Assembly (NCBI RefSeq): GCF_046630445.1
Contig: NC_092341.1
Span: 129,410,001 to 129,474,000, forward strand
Length of the DNA: 64,000 bases
Direction: 5' to 3'
Origin: Rutidosis leptorrhynchoides
Lineage: Eukaryota; Streptophyta; Magnoliopsida; Asterales; Asteraceae
Shown: positions 35,981 through 48,245 of the stretch, piece by piece
Numbering within the stretch: the stretch's first letter is position 1
Layout of the letters: each line of letters opens with the position of its first letter
Notes under the pieces: generated by a model
What the model was told of the DNA's origin: nothing
Databases searched by the model: none
Seen by the model: only the letters and a program-made list of their open reading frames with translations
Position numbers and translations under genes: made by a program

Positions 35981-38473
35981 TGTAGCGACCCGACCAAAAC
36001 CGTTATTGACGGCGTCGTTAACTTAGGTCCCGTTGCGTGGTCGTAGTCCCTATATGAGACTCGTTTGACCAAAATTATGTCGCATTCATTTGAAAGGTAC
36101 AAGACTTGCAAGTTTAGTTTACAAAACCGTTCGACAACAAGTCTAAGTTTACAAAAGTCATAAAGTATAAATGAAATAACTTGCGACATAATATAAGTTG
36201 AAAAACACAGTTGCTATAAATAGCGTAAGTATGTAAACAATATGTTTGAATCCAAAGGTGCTATCACTAGCGTATGCATGTATGTATCTTGACTCCAAGC
36301 AAATAATCAGAGTGTATGCGGAAGCATGTATCAAATAGCCATGTATGAACCTGAGAAACATATAGAAAACTGTCAACGAAAAACGTTGGTGAAATCATAG
36401 ATGTATTTGTAAACGTTGTTTTTGAACCACAAGATTTAGTATTCCCATAGTTGATTATCAAAATCGTTTGCATTCCAAAAGTATTGTTCGCGAGCACCCA
36501 ATTATCAAGACTTAACGTTTCCTTCCATTGAACCCCATCACTATAGTGTTAGAACATACACTGTTTCTCAAAAATATATTTCACCCGTAGACGGTAGCGA
36601 ACCGTCCGTAGTGAGGGTTTGTCAAACCCGTATGGCCACACAATATAAGTTCTCGCTTACACCCTGCAAGTGTAACTAATGATAATCGAATTGAGGATTT
36701 TTGTTCTAACTCGCTGTGGAATGTTTGTTTTCCTTGTACTTGTGTTCAAAGTATAAAAGTAAGTAGCACCAAATGTAACAAAGTATATGTTTCTCAGCCC
36801 ACAATTTAAAGTATAAAAAGTTGTTGAAAAGGTGGGACTATGATCTCACCTCGAGTGCACGAGTATAAAAGTACTTCACAAAGTAACGTATGCATGAAAG
36901 TTGCTTAGCCTTGACCTAAACAAGTAAGTTATATCAATTAACCGGTTACGACACAAGGTCGGGTGAAATGTGTTCAATTAGTCCTATGGCTCGTTACAAC
37001 TCGAATAGTATAGCATGTGAATCACGTTGTCAAGTTTCATGCAAGAATCAAGTATAAAAGCATGTTAGAACGATTGTAATAAAGTTTGAGTTGACATTTC
37101 AAAACCTTACCATTAGAAAGGAAATCTTATTACGTTTCCAACGATATTTGATTCATCGAAAACGGAGTTACGGTCAAAAAGTTATGGCCAAAACAAGTTT
37201 GCTGAAGTTCGGATGAAACAGGCAATTGTCGCGGCGCGACAAATGGCTCCGCGGCGCGACAAATGCCTATGTTGAAGGTCAGAAAGCCTGAAAAACATGT
37301 TCTAAAATCACCCTTTGGGCCACGGCGCGACAAATTGCTCCGCGGCGCGACAAATAACGTGGTCTGGTGCCTGGTCAGTCTCAAATGTTCAAGTCTTGGT
37401 CAAAACTTCAAACAACCATAAAACGCAAACCGTAAACAACTAGAAGGCGTATCTTATACCGTTGGAAAGCTCTTTTGACAAGGAACACAACTAACCACAT
37501 ATCATCAAACAAAAACATCATTTATAATAGCCGAAATCTCATCAAGTGATCAATAAAAGTCCATTTTCAAAGTTCCAAGTTCGTAAAACGTATTTTATGA
37601 TTCGGGAATCCAATTTACACATACAATATGCCGTTTTGAAGGTAATGAGGCATACATTACAACTAAACACTAACAATTAACATTCCATGGCATTTAAGCA
37701 TCCAAAAGTTCATGTCAAGAACTATCAAACCCTAGTCAAACATCACAAAATCATTAATCGGGTTTTTGAAGTTTTCTTAATCAACCTACGCATCAAAACG
37801 AAGCTAGTGATACTAGTAACACAATTAAAACATGCACTTTAACAATCTAACAACATTAACTCATCCAAAATCAAGGATTAAGCAAACCCATTTCAAGTTC
37901 ATGCTAGTTACTCCAAAAACAACAAATCGAGCAAACCAAACATATATTCATGTTAGACTTGAGCCATAGACACTAACTAACACAATTTCAAGTCAAAAAC
38001 ACGAATTTAAAGAAATCTAGAGTTTTAGAAATGTTACCCAAACGAGATGAAGTTGGTATCAAATTGTAGAGGATGAAGAGAGGATTCCAAATATGTAATT
38101 TGTTTTGAAGTTTGCTTCCAATCCCGAATTTAGATGATGATTCTATGTTTGTGTTCTTGAGAGAAAAAAAAAGAAAGAAAGAGAGAGAGATGGAGGGATT
38201 GAATGGTGGTGAAATGGGTTGACTAGTTGACCTAGTCAACTAGTTTGCCCATTTGGCAACTCCGGTCCCTCGAGTTTCAAAGCGGGTGCGGGATTTAACC
38301 GATCGAATATTTTTTAAAACGCTCGAGTAAACGGGTGATGTCAAAATTAAATAGCGGGAATATAATGAACGTTACTCACGGAAACTATTAATTTAAATAC
38401 GAAAGATTATGTTTTTAAAAAAAAAAAAGACGGTGTTAAAATTAAATTTAACGGAAAAACGCGGGATGTTACA
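35981..38473 (-). repeat. Element G 5' LTR (2,493 bp)
   Basis: Adjoins the PBS. Apparently identical to 31303-33795 by eye. Confidence 0.96.
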
Positions 38474-39133
38474 TAATCGACATTCACAAGATGCTTATAG
38501 AATATCCCCATCATTTCGGGACTCCCTTCGGACATGATAAATTTCGAAGTACTAAAGCATCCGGTACTTTGGATGGGGCTTGTTGGGCCCGATAGATCTA
38601 TCTTTAGGATTCGCGTCAATTAGGGTGTCTGTTCCCTAATTCTTAGATTACCAAACTAAAAGGGGCATATTCGATTTCGATCATTCAACCATATAATGTA
38701 ATTTCGATTACTTGTGTCTATTTCGTTAAACATTTATAAAAGCGCATGTATTCTCATCCCAAAAATATATATTGCAAAAGCATTTAAAAAGGGAGCAAAT
38801 GAAACTCACTATACTGTATTTTGTAGTAAAAGTACATATGACGACATTGAACAATACAAGGTTGGCCTCGGATTCACAAACCTATATCATTTATATATAT
38901 TAACACATATAATCGGAATCGCACAAATTGATATAATATATTTTCAGTTATATGTTATATATATTTATTTTGTAAACTTATTAATATTTATACACGTAGT
39001 TATATTAAACTATATATATTTGTAATTGGTATTATATTAAAACTCATTAATTTGTTATATGTATTATTAATATAGTTATTAATGTACAAAATATTTATTT
39101 GTTAGAATGATAGTTTTGATAATATTGATTTAC

Positions 39134-39212
<79 letters not shown>

Positions 39213-39213
39213 T
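39134..39213. repeat. (TAA)n microsatellite in H
   Basis: About 26 uninterrupted units, inside a wider TAA-rich zone to about 39500. Confidence 0.95.
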
Positions 39214-42209
39214 TTATTAATAATGGTAATACTAATAACAAAAATGAAAATAATAATTTTTAATAATAATGATACTAATAATGTTATTAATACTAATAAT
39301 GATATAATCATAATAATACTGATAATAATATTAATACTAATACTAATGTTATTAATAATAATAACAAAAATTTTATTAATCATTTTAATACTAATGATAA
39401 TAATATTAGTTGTATGAATGATACTAATAATTATATTTTTAATATTTGTAATAACCTAATAGCAATAATATTTAGTAATAACAATAATAATTATATTAAA
39501 AATGAGTAATAAGTAAACTACCTCTTAATAAAAAATGCACAAGTCCGGGTTTGAACCCGCGATGTCCCGCTAACCCGTTAACTCCTTTAAACCAATAAAC
39601 CAACGATTTGTTTTGGTATTAATCAGCATGATTAGCTAGTTCATCTTCATTAAACACTTATCATTTCATCATCATTATCATGATCTAATATTATCATCAT
39701 TCTTATATCATAATCATCTCTATTATCATGCTATCATAGTCATCATCACCATGAATTCTAACATCCTTTCTCGCATCAACTTTATTATCATAATCATTAT
39801 CCTCTATCATTATCATAATACCATCATTAATTATCATATCATCAAATGAAACATCATCACCATCATTTTCGTACATCATCATCATAATCAATCGTGTATC
39901 ACCTATTATCGTAACCGAAAGATAGGAGCCCACTTAACAAAATGCAAACTTTTAATGAAACCAATTACTCTCACGCATTAAAATATAACGAACCATCACC
40001 CACTTTAAAGGCCTACGTCGACAATCATTATAATACAATAATAATTTCTTAATTGTTTGCAATATAGATATAGGATTCGGTATGTGCAATTAGAAAGGGA
40101 TAACTGTGGTTCACTCTTCTCGATAAATAGTTAGTGGAGGATATAATAAATGAAAAGTATTCATTGATGTGTATGGTTTTGTGTTTGGCCAGATAACAAA
40201 AAAGAAGAACGAAGCAGTTGCACACGCATCATCAATATTTATCACTTCATCATCTTCTCCCTTTAATCATTATCGCCATTTCCTATCAATATCTCATCAA
40301 CGATCAAACATCATACTCATCATCTTCACATATATCACCATCGTCTTCATCATTATCGAAACAAAAATATAAACGCAACTGTAGAATCATTAGGAAGAAA
40401 GCAGGAAGTGTGTAGCAGCTGCAGAGGTAACGATGGGTGTGGTGGGTCGACAATGAAATAGTAACAGTAGGGTGCTATGTGATTCATCGGTGGTTCAAGG
40501 TAGTGGCGAGGGTGGTGATGATTGTAGTGGCGATTGTTCTTTGTGGTGGTGGATAGTGATGGGTTTTCGAAGAAGAAGGAAGTTGATGGTGATCCGTGGT
40601 GATAAGGTAATGGCTCGATGATTTTATAGGGTAGTTTGTGTGACTTGTTCTCGGACATACATAGACAAGTAAACAAAAAGAGAAAAAAACAAAATAATAC
40701 GAGTAATAATTATGGTGGTGGTGATCAAATGGTGGTGACGATGGTTGTGGATGGTTCTTGGCTGCAGAGACAGTGGCTTGGTGGCCGTGGTGTGTTTGTT
40801 TTTGGGGTGTCGACCAAACAGAAAAGCAGAAAGTAGATGCAGTAGGTGACTTGTTGTTGGAAGTTGTTTGAAGTGGTAGCCGAAAGTTTCAAGTAAAGGT
40901 GGCAGTTTTAAATAACATGGTGGTGGTAAGGTGGTTAGTCGGAGGTGAGGTGATGGAAATTTGAAGATGGTCTCGGTGGTGATTGATCGCAAAAGATGAT
41001 CACAAATGGTGGTTGAAAGATGGTGGTTTGCCGTAGGTAATTGAGTTCAAGGGTGGTAGAAGATCGAATAATAAAGTTATTGGGTGAAGATTGTAGTTGC
41101 AACAGTTTTTCGATGATGGTTTAAAATAGGTGATGTGATGAACCTAAGGTAGTGTGGATGGTGACCAAAGAAGATAGTGATCGAGTAGTAGGTAAAGAAA
41201 AAAAATAAAGATGAGGCTTGGTTGTGTTCAATGCGTATGTATGTATTTTATATAGATAGATAGAAATATTCTGCATAAAACAATGTCCCCACATACATGA
41301 TACAATAAAGGAAAAACTTAACATTCAATCACTTCACTCAATTATAATGGGTGAAATTGTTTAGCAGCCTTAGAATTGTTTTTATTATTGTCGACATGAA
41401 ATTAATTAAGTAAATCACGGATTGAATAATTGATGTAATGTTACCATTTATTTGATGAGTGATGCATGTAGTGAGGCATGTTTTTATGTAAACTAATGCA
41501 TGTGTGTATTTTATAAAAGAAAAGAAATCGGGAAAATGTATCTATTATTCTCAATTGGCCCCATCTTGAAATAAACAAAGGCAATCACTTCTTGAATTAT
41601 CATTGTGGTTTGTTGTGTTCAACGAGTATGAAACAGAAGGCAAAAGAAATTTTGTTTTTTTTTCTTTGAATAATAATAACACTTGCCTGATTAAGTATAT
41701 AATATCATCCATTATGTCGATAATATGAAACACAGTAAACTCTTTGAATTCACAAAATATGCATAGAGGAAATGATTAAATAAGTTCAGCTGTATCGTTT
41801 AGTAGTTTATCTCCCGATAGTTTATCATGCTCCATTGTTAATTAATTACAGATAAAAGTCTACATATAAATTCCATAACCGTAAAATAACTATATATATT
41901 TATTTAAAAAAAATTAAATTTTATTATATCTTATATTATTTTACATATTTATTAAATCTTATTTTATTTCAAATTATATTTCAAAGTATTATATATATAT
42001 AAATATATATACATATATATAAATATATGTATCTATTTACATGTAGTTGTTCGTGAATCATCGAGAACAGTCGAAGGTCAAATGAATTTATGAATATAGT
42101 TCAAAATTTTTGAGACTCAACATTACAGACTTTGCTCATCGTGTCAAAAATAATAATATCGTATCAAGAGTTTGGTTTAAAATTAGTTGAAATTTTCCGG
42201 GTCGTCACA

Positions 42210-42645
42210 CCTTCCTCTTAGGTGAGGGAGTCTTAGTAACAGGAGGTTCAACTTCCTCCTCGGAACCATCTTCTAAACTGTAGATAACTCCAAGACCATC
42301 ATATGCCTGATTAGCCTCCTCATTAGCTGGTTCCCAAACCACTTCCTCTTCTTCGGGTTCAGACTCTTCCTCGGGTTCCTTTTCGGAATCATCCTCACCT
42401 TCAATGTGTTCTTCAATCTCTTCATCATCACCCTCATCATCCCCATCATAATCATTTTGAGGTTCTTCCTTCACCGATGAGTGTGGTGAAGTGGCAGGTG
42501 TGTAGACCGGAGATGCGGGTGGAGTAGCCGGTCGATAAATTGGAGGTGTTGGTGGAGAAATGGGTCCATAAGCTGGAGTGTGAACGGACCTCTCCATATC
42601 AGATTCTTCGAAGTCAGAAATAACGATTGGTTTGTGGCTCGACAT
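42210..42645 (-). pseudogene. Element C upstream acidic frame, N-terminal part
   Basis: ATG at 42645 opens MSSHKPIVISDFEESDMER. A Pro-rich segment with PPTPPIYRPATPP and PVYTPATSP repeats follows, then a long Asp/Glu-rich run (about 42460-42300), then TKTPSPKRKV at the H insertion. The frame continues at 30809. It starts about 190 bp inside the PBS and precedes gag, the same arrangement as the acidic frame of E1. No known domain recognised. The acidic character and low complexity suggest a disordered product. It might be an N-terminal gag extension or a separate leader ORF; I cannot decide from sequence alone. Confidence 0.65.
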
Positions 42646-42833
42646 GCTAAAAGAAAGGAAAGAAGGAAATTAGAATATTTCCAAGGTAGACGTAAAAGCT
42701 CGAAAAGGAAATAATAAGGAAAGGCACTAAAATCTTAAGTCGGGAAAGGTTATAGTCCTATAGATCGCTAAGGCACCCTAACTAACACATAAGGCACACA
42801 TAAATGCAATTCTAGTTCTCTATAACAAACTGT

Positions 42834-42845
42834 GCTCTGATACCA
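42834..42845 (-). promoter_or_regulatory. Primer binding site of element C (tRNA-iMet)
   Basis: Minus strand TGGTATCAGAGC, three bases from the 5' LTR end. Confidence 0.9.
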
Positions 42846-42848
42846 ATC

Positions 42849-43310
42849 TGTCATACCCCCCAAATAGGGCCAGGGGTAAATATGAATTTTTCGATACCAT
42901 CACACAGTTATATAATGAGAACGACTCTAAATGAGACATTTAATAAAATCAATAATTCAATTGCAGCGGAAAGCGAAATGTTTTACATGGTAAACCCAAA
43001 AGTAATTAATGTTTAACAAATGCTATAATATAAATAATGTGGACTCCAATGCAATAGCAAGCAAGCAACATAAGGCAGCACATAAGCTATTCTTAACCTG
43101 AGACAAACATGCTTAAAATGTCAACACAATAGTTGAGTGAACATCATAGGTTTAATAATTAATAAGTTTAGACCACAAGATTTATTTCAAAACATCAAAA
43201 TATTCAATATGCCATGAGTTATAATATCGAGCTATACATTAACCCCTGACACTGTACGGGTGTTGGTAATCATTATTATGTACCCCCTTGACGATCGGCC
43301 AATGGGTAGA
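42849..43310 (-). repeat. Element C 5' LTR, truncated
   Basis: Matches 10071-10530 of the 3' LTR with scattered changes, then stops at the E1 insertion. The remaining 2.6 kb or so is not found after E1; it was lost in the deletion at 49.84 kb. Confidence 0.9.
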
Positions 43311-43829
43311 TGTAGTGACCCGAACTTTTCCATGATTATATATTATATGAGATTCATATTTACATGATTAAATATTTCCAACATGTTAAACAATCAAACT
43401 TGTTAAGACTTGATTAATTGAAATGAGTTTATGTAGACAATTGACCACCCAAATTGACCGGCGATTCACGAACGTTAAAACTTGATGATATATATATGGA
43501 TATATATATATATATATATTTATCATGATATTATGATAATTAAGTATCTCAAAAAGTATTTTAACAAAGAGTTATATGCATAAAATGAGACTACTGAATT
43601 AAAGAACTCGGAATGATATATATAACGATTATCGTTATAACAACGTCTGAATTAAAATAAACACATATGTATCGTATTAAGATATTAATACACTATGTTT
43701 AACATGATAAAATGATAATTAAATATATCATTAAGAGTGTTAACAATGAACCTACATATGTAAAACAAGACTACTAACTTAAGGTTTTCAAAACGAGTTA
43801 TATATGTAACGATTATTGTTGTAACGATG

Positions 43830-43944
<115 letters not shown>

Positions 43945-44955
43945 TATTAAGATATATTCATACACCATGTTATCATGTTAGCATAACAATTTAACATCTC
44001 ATTAAGTATAATAACCACGGATTAATTACATTTAACAAGATTGTTAACTTAAAGGTTTCGAAACAACACTTACATGTAACGACTAATGATGACTTAATGA
44101 CTCAGTTAAAATGTATATACATGTAGTGTGTTAAGATGTATTAATACACTTTTGGAAGACTTCAAGACACATATAACTAGTTGTACATACTATTGGTATA
44201 TACACTCATACTTATCAAAGTTGGTTACAATTGCATTCTCGTTCATTTTCATCAATAATTCTACTCGTATTCGTTCGGTACTCGTACTCGTACAATACCC
44301 AGCTTCTAGTTGTACATACTATTGGTATATACACTCAATAATCTGCTCCTTAGCATCCTTAATGAGCCATCAAACATGTGGGAACCATTATTTGTAATCT
44401 AGTATGAATTATTTAGCAAGATTACAAAAGTATTATTAATCATCCAAGAATTATTTACAAGAAAACAAACTTACACATCCTTTATATCTAATCCATATAT
44501 CACGACCCAAAACACATACAAACACCTTCATTCTTCAATTTTCTTCATCTAATTTATATCTCCCTAGTTCTATCTTCAAGTTCTAAATGTTCTTCATAAA
44601 TTCTATAAGTTCTAGTTTCATAAAATCAAGAATGCTTTCAAGTTTGCAAGTATACTGCCAAGCTTTCTAATCCATTCCAAGTAATCATCTAAGATCAAGA
44701 AACCTTTGTTATTTATAGTAGGTTATCTTTATTATTAAAGGTAATATTCATATTCAAACTCTGATTCAATTTCTATAACTTTAAATATCTTAATTCAAGT
44801 AGTAATCTTACTTGAACTTGTTTTCGTGTCATGATTCTACTTCAAGAACTCCCAAGGCTTTAAAGATCCTTTGAAGCTCAAGTTATTTTATCATCATTTC
44901 CAGTAGGTTTACCTACTATACTTGAGGTATTAATGGTGTTCATAACATCATTCGA

Positions 44956-45058
<103 letters not shown>

Positions 45059-45692
45059 CTATCTTATTCGAAGATTATAACTTGTAATCAATAGAACATA
45101 GTTTAGTAATTCTAAACTTGTTCGCAAACAAAGTTAATCCTTCCAACTTGAATTTTAAAATTAACTAAACACATATTTTATATCTATATGATATGCTAAC
45201 TTAATGATTTAAAACTTAAAAACGCGAAGAACACGGTAAAACCGGACATTCGCCGTCGTAGTTAAACCGGGGGCTGTTTTGGGTTGGATAATTAAAAACT
45301 ATGATAACCTTTGATTTAAAAGTTGTTCTTCTGGGAAAATGATATTTCTTATGAACATGAAACTATATCCAAAAATCATGGTTAAACTCAAAGTGGAAGT
45401 CTGTTTTTCAAAATGGTCATCAAGATGTCGTTCTTTCGACGGAAATGACTATCTCTTTCAAAAATGACTTGCAACCTGTATTTCTAACTATAAACCTATA
45501 CTTTTTCTATTTAGATTAATAAATTATGGTTCAATACAAAACCATAGCCTTTTGAATCATTGAAAACAGATTTGAAATGAAGAAATTATGACTAAAACAA
45601 AATTGGATAGAATTACTAGTTTAGCTACGAAAATTTTATAACAAATCTATACTAACCATATCCTAACTAACTTATTCTATATTCTGTGTGTG

Positions 45693-45814
<122 letters not shown>

Positions 45815-47082
45815 CTTGATAGACCATAGACACGTATACAATGTTTTGACATATCATATTGACATCATCTATATATATTATTTTGGAATAACTGTAAGAC
45901 ACTATATGCGGTAATGCTCGAGTTAGCATATAATGGGTCGAGGTTGATTCTAAAATAATATATATGCCTTGAGTTGTGATCGAGTCTCAGAAATGTATAC
46001 ACTGGGTCGTGGATTGATTCGAGATAATATGCATATATTGATTTATTTATGTACTACTAACTGTGGACTACTAATTGTGAACTACTAACGTTGGACTGCT
46101 AACTTAACAACTTAAATCGTTAACACGTAATAAAATATGATATGAATATATTTCTATCATACTTTGATATATGTATATTTGTTATAGGTTCGTGAATCGA
46201 CCAGTGGCCCAGTCTTATTTTTGACGATTTGAAAATCTGTGAAAGTGAGTTATAGTCCAATTTTCACTATCTAATATTTTTGGGATGAGAATACGTGCAG
46301 TTTTTAAATGTTTTACAAAATAGACACAAGTACTTGAAACTACATTCTATGGTTGGATTATTAAACCGAATATCGCCCCTTCAAGGTTGGTAGCCTAAGA
46401 ATTAGGGAAATGGCCCCTAATTGACGCGAATCCTAAAGATAGATCTATTGGGCCTAACAACCCCCATTCAGGTTATGGATGGCTTTAGTACTTCGATTTA
46501 AATGGTGATTGTGATTGCCAATATATGGCATACTTGAGAGTATGCGGGGAATATTCTATATGCATTATGTTAATGTCGGTTACCAGGTGTTCATCATACG
46601 AATGATTTTTATACATTTGCGAGTGTATGATTATTTATTAAATGAAATCTGGTGGTCTATTATTATTACAATTTGATATATAGGTTAAACCTATAACTCC
46701 ACAACATTTTTTGTTGATGTTTAAGCATGTTTATTCTCTGGTGATTATTAAAAGCTTTCGCAATTGCATGCTAATTTAAGGACATGATTTGAAGTCAGTA
46801 TGCTTGTAATATATTGTTTAAAAACTGCATTTGAGAACTTAAATTGTTGTATAATATTATTGTAAACCATTATGTAATGGTCGTGTGTAAACGTTATATT
46901 TAAGATTATCATTACTTGATAATATACGTTATGTTTTTAAACCTTTTTCGAAAAAATAAAGGTTATGGTTTGTTTAAAAAATCGAATGCAGTCTTTGAAA
47001 AACGTTTCATATAGAGGTCAAAACCTCGCAACGAAACCAATTAATATGAAACGTTTATAATTGATATGAATGGGACATTTCA

Positions 47083-47101
47083 GTTGGTATCCGAGCGTTG
47101 G
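47083..47101 (+). promoter_or_regulatory. Primer binding site of element E1 (iMet-like, altered)
   Basis: GTTGGTATCCGAGCGTTGG directly after the LTR; TGGTATC(C/A)GAGC differs by one base from the iMet site of F, G and C. Confidence 0.8.
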
Positions 47102-47289
47102 TCTTAGAGAACCAGAAATTTGCATTAGTGTGTCTTATCGAGTTTTTAGGATGCATTAGTGAGTCTGGACTTCGACCGTGTTTACTTTAAAAACGATTGC
47201 TTAACATTTTTGTTGGAAACTATATATTTTTAACATGTAAATATTATGTGATATATTAATCTCTTAATGTGCTTGCTATTGTGTGTTAG

Positions 47290-47839
47290 ATGTCTACTTC
47301 TAGTACCAATCACATCGACTCACCTAATAACAATGAAGAGTCGAATGTATTTTGGGAAGATTCACAAATTTCGGAAGAAGAAGAAGAAGAGGAACCGGAA
47401 GAAGAAGATTCGGAGGAGGAAATAATAAATATCATACAAAAACCGTTAAATAAAAGATTCAACCAATGGACCAAAGTTAAAAATGGTCGATGGTGTCTCT
47501 GCTGAGGAGGAAAAATATTGGGAAAACTACCAATTTTCTGATGAATCGGATCCCGATGAGGATTCCGATGAAGTAGTAGAAATTACCGCGACCCAATTTA
47601 ATAAAGAAAGGGAAAACGATAAGGGAAAATATATTAAAATAGAGAAACCCGATCCAAAACCCGATGAACTATATGTTAACATGAAATACCCTGACGGAAT
47701 ATACCGTAAACACCTGTATTTCTTAAACTTTAACTATAGTCCGGGAACATCTAAGGGACCAGATTTTTCCAAACTATTTGTGAAAAGAACTCCTCGTATG
47801 AGTACTGGCCCGTTTATCCCTAGAAAATTAGCAAAATGA
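47290..47839 (+). pseudogene. Element E1 upstream acidic frame
   Basis: ATG at 47290 opens MSTSSTNHIDSPNNNEES, then a Glu-rich run (about 47375-47425) and NKRFNQWTKVKNG. The frame stops at 47505, but coding character continues in the overlapping next frame (47483-47839: SAEEEKYWENYQFSDESDPD, MKYPDGIYRKHLYFLNFNYS, RTPRMSTGPFIPRK), so a one-base shift near 47490 is likely. It lies about 190 bp after the PBS and 400 bp before gag, as the acidic frame of C does. Its basic, aromatic C-terminal half is unlike the product of C. No domain recognised. Confidence 0.6.
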
Positions 47840-48245
47840 ACCGAGTTCGAGGAAGATGAAGCAAACAAGTCTGAATAAAAGAGTTGAAGTCATTTACTCT
47901 TACCATGTCTTGTAATATATGTATGATAACGTGGTTGTACTTTTATGCTATATGTAAAATAGCGGTATGTTATGATTGTAAAATATTGTATCAAAAGTTT
48001 AAGCGTGAAATGTTAATGAATTAAGTTTTTCATGATAGAATATTATTTCAATAGTAGTAGTTAATTTTAGCTCTAGCTATTAAGTATGAACTTTAACGGG
48101 TAGGTACTACCCGAATTAAAATTATAAAATGCTAATATGAAGAAAAGGCTTTTATAAATAAGTTCATATTATGCTACGAAATACTACTGACTACTCCTAA
48201 TATTCTATATGATTAACTTAACTCTTTTGGCTATTTTTGAAGGAA

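Larger units (their letters stand above)
31303..38473 (-). mobile_element. Element G: young Tekay-derived non-autonomous element in H
   Basis: Two 2,493 bp LTRs exactly 4,678 bp apart, perfect TSD TAATC (31298-31302 and 38474-38478) and tRNA-iMet PBS on the minus strand (35967-35978). Total length 7.17 kb; the internal region is only 2.2 kb. Reading the two LTRs side by side I saw no difference, so insertion is recent. The internal region has no gag, protease or RT that I can see but retains a corrupted integrase segment (34168-34712). It must have been mobilised in trans. Confidence 0.95.
30810..42209 (-). mobile_element. Element H: solo LTR in element C (carries nested element G)
   Basis: Starts TGTAAAGACCCG and ends GGGTCGTCACA, with the perfect TSD CCTTC on both sides (30805-30809 and 42210-42214). 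Removing G and its TSD copy leaves about 4.2 kb, a single LTR without internal region. The reading frame of C upstream of gag is split by it. Its ends, the GACCTCTATATGATAC word and the TAA-rich zone relate it to D. The 39.5-41.9 kb part includes a TGG/GGT-rich stretch (40420-41120) and no supported gene. Confidence 0.88.

Noticed and set aside
39541-39640. tRNA-like text 'cgggtttgaacccgcg' in element H
   Set aside because: Only a T-arm-like hairpin is present; no acceptor stem, anticodon arm or A box can be placed around it.
40353-40992. Two minus-strand frames of 107 and 122 residues rich in His, Pro and Thr in H
   Set aside because: They reflect the TGG/GGT-rich composition of the LTR; no domain, no second copy and no start context.
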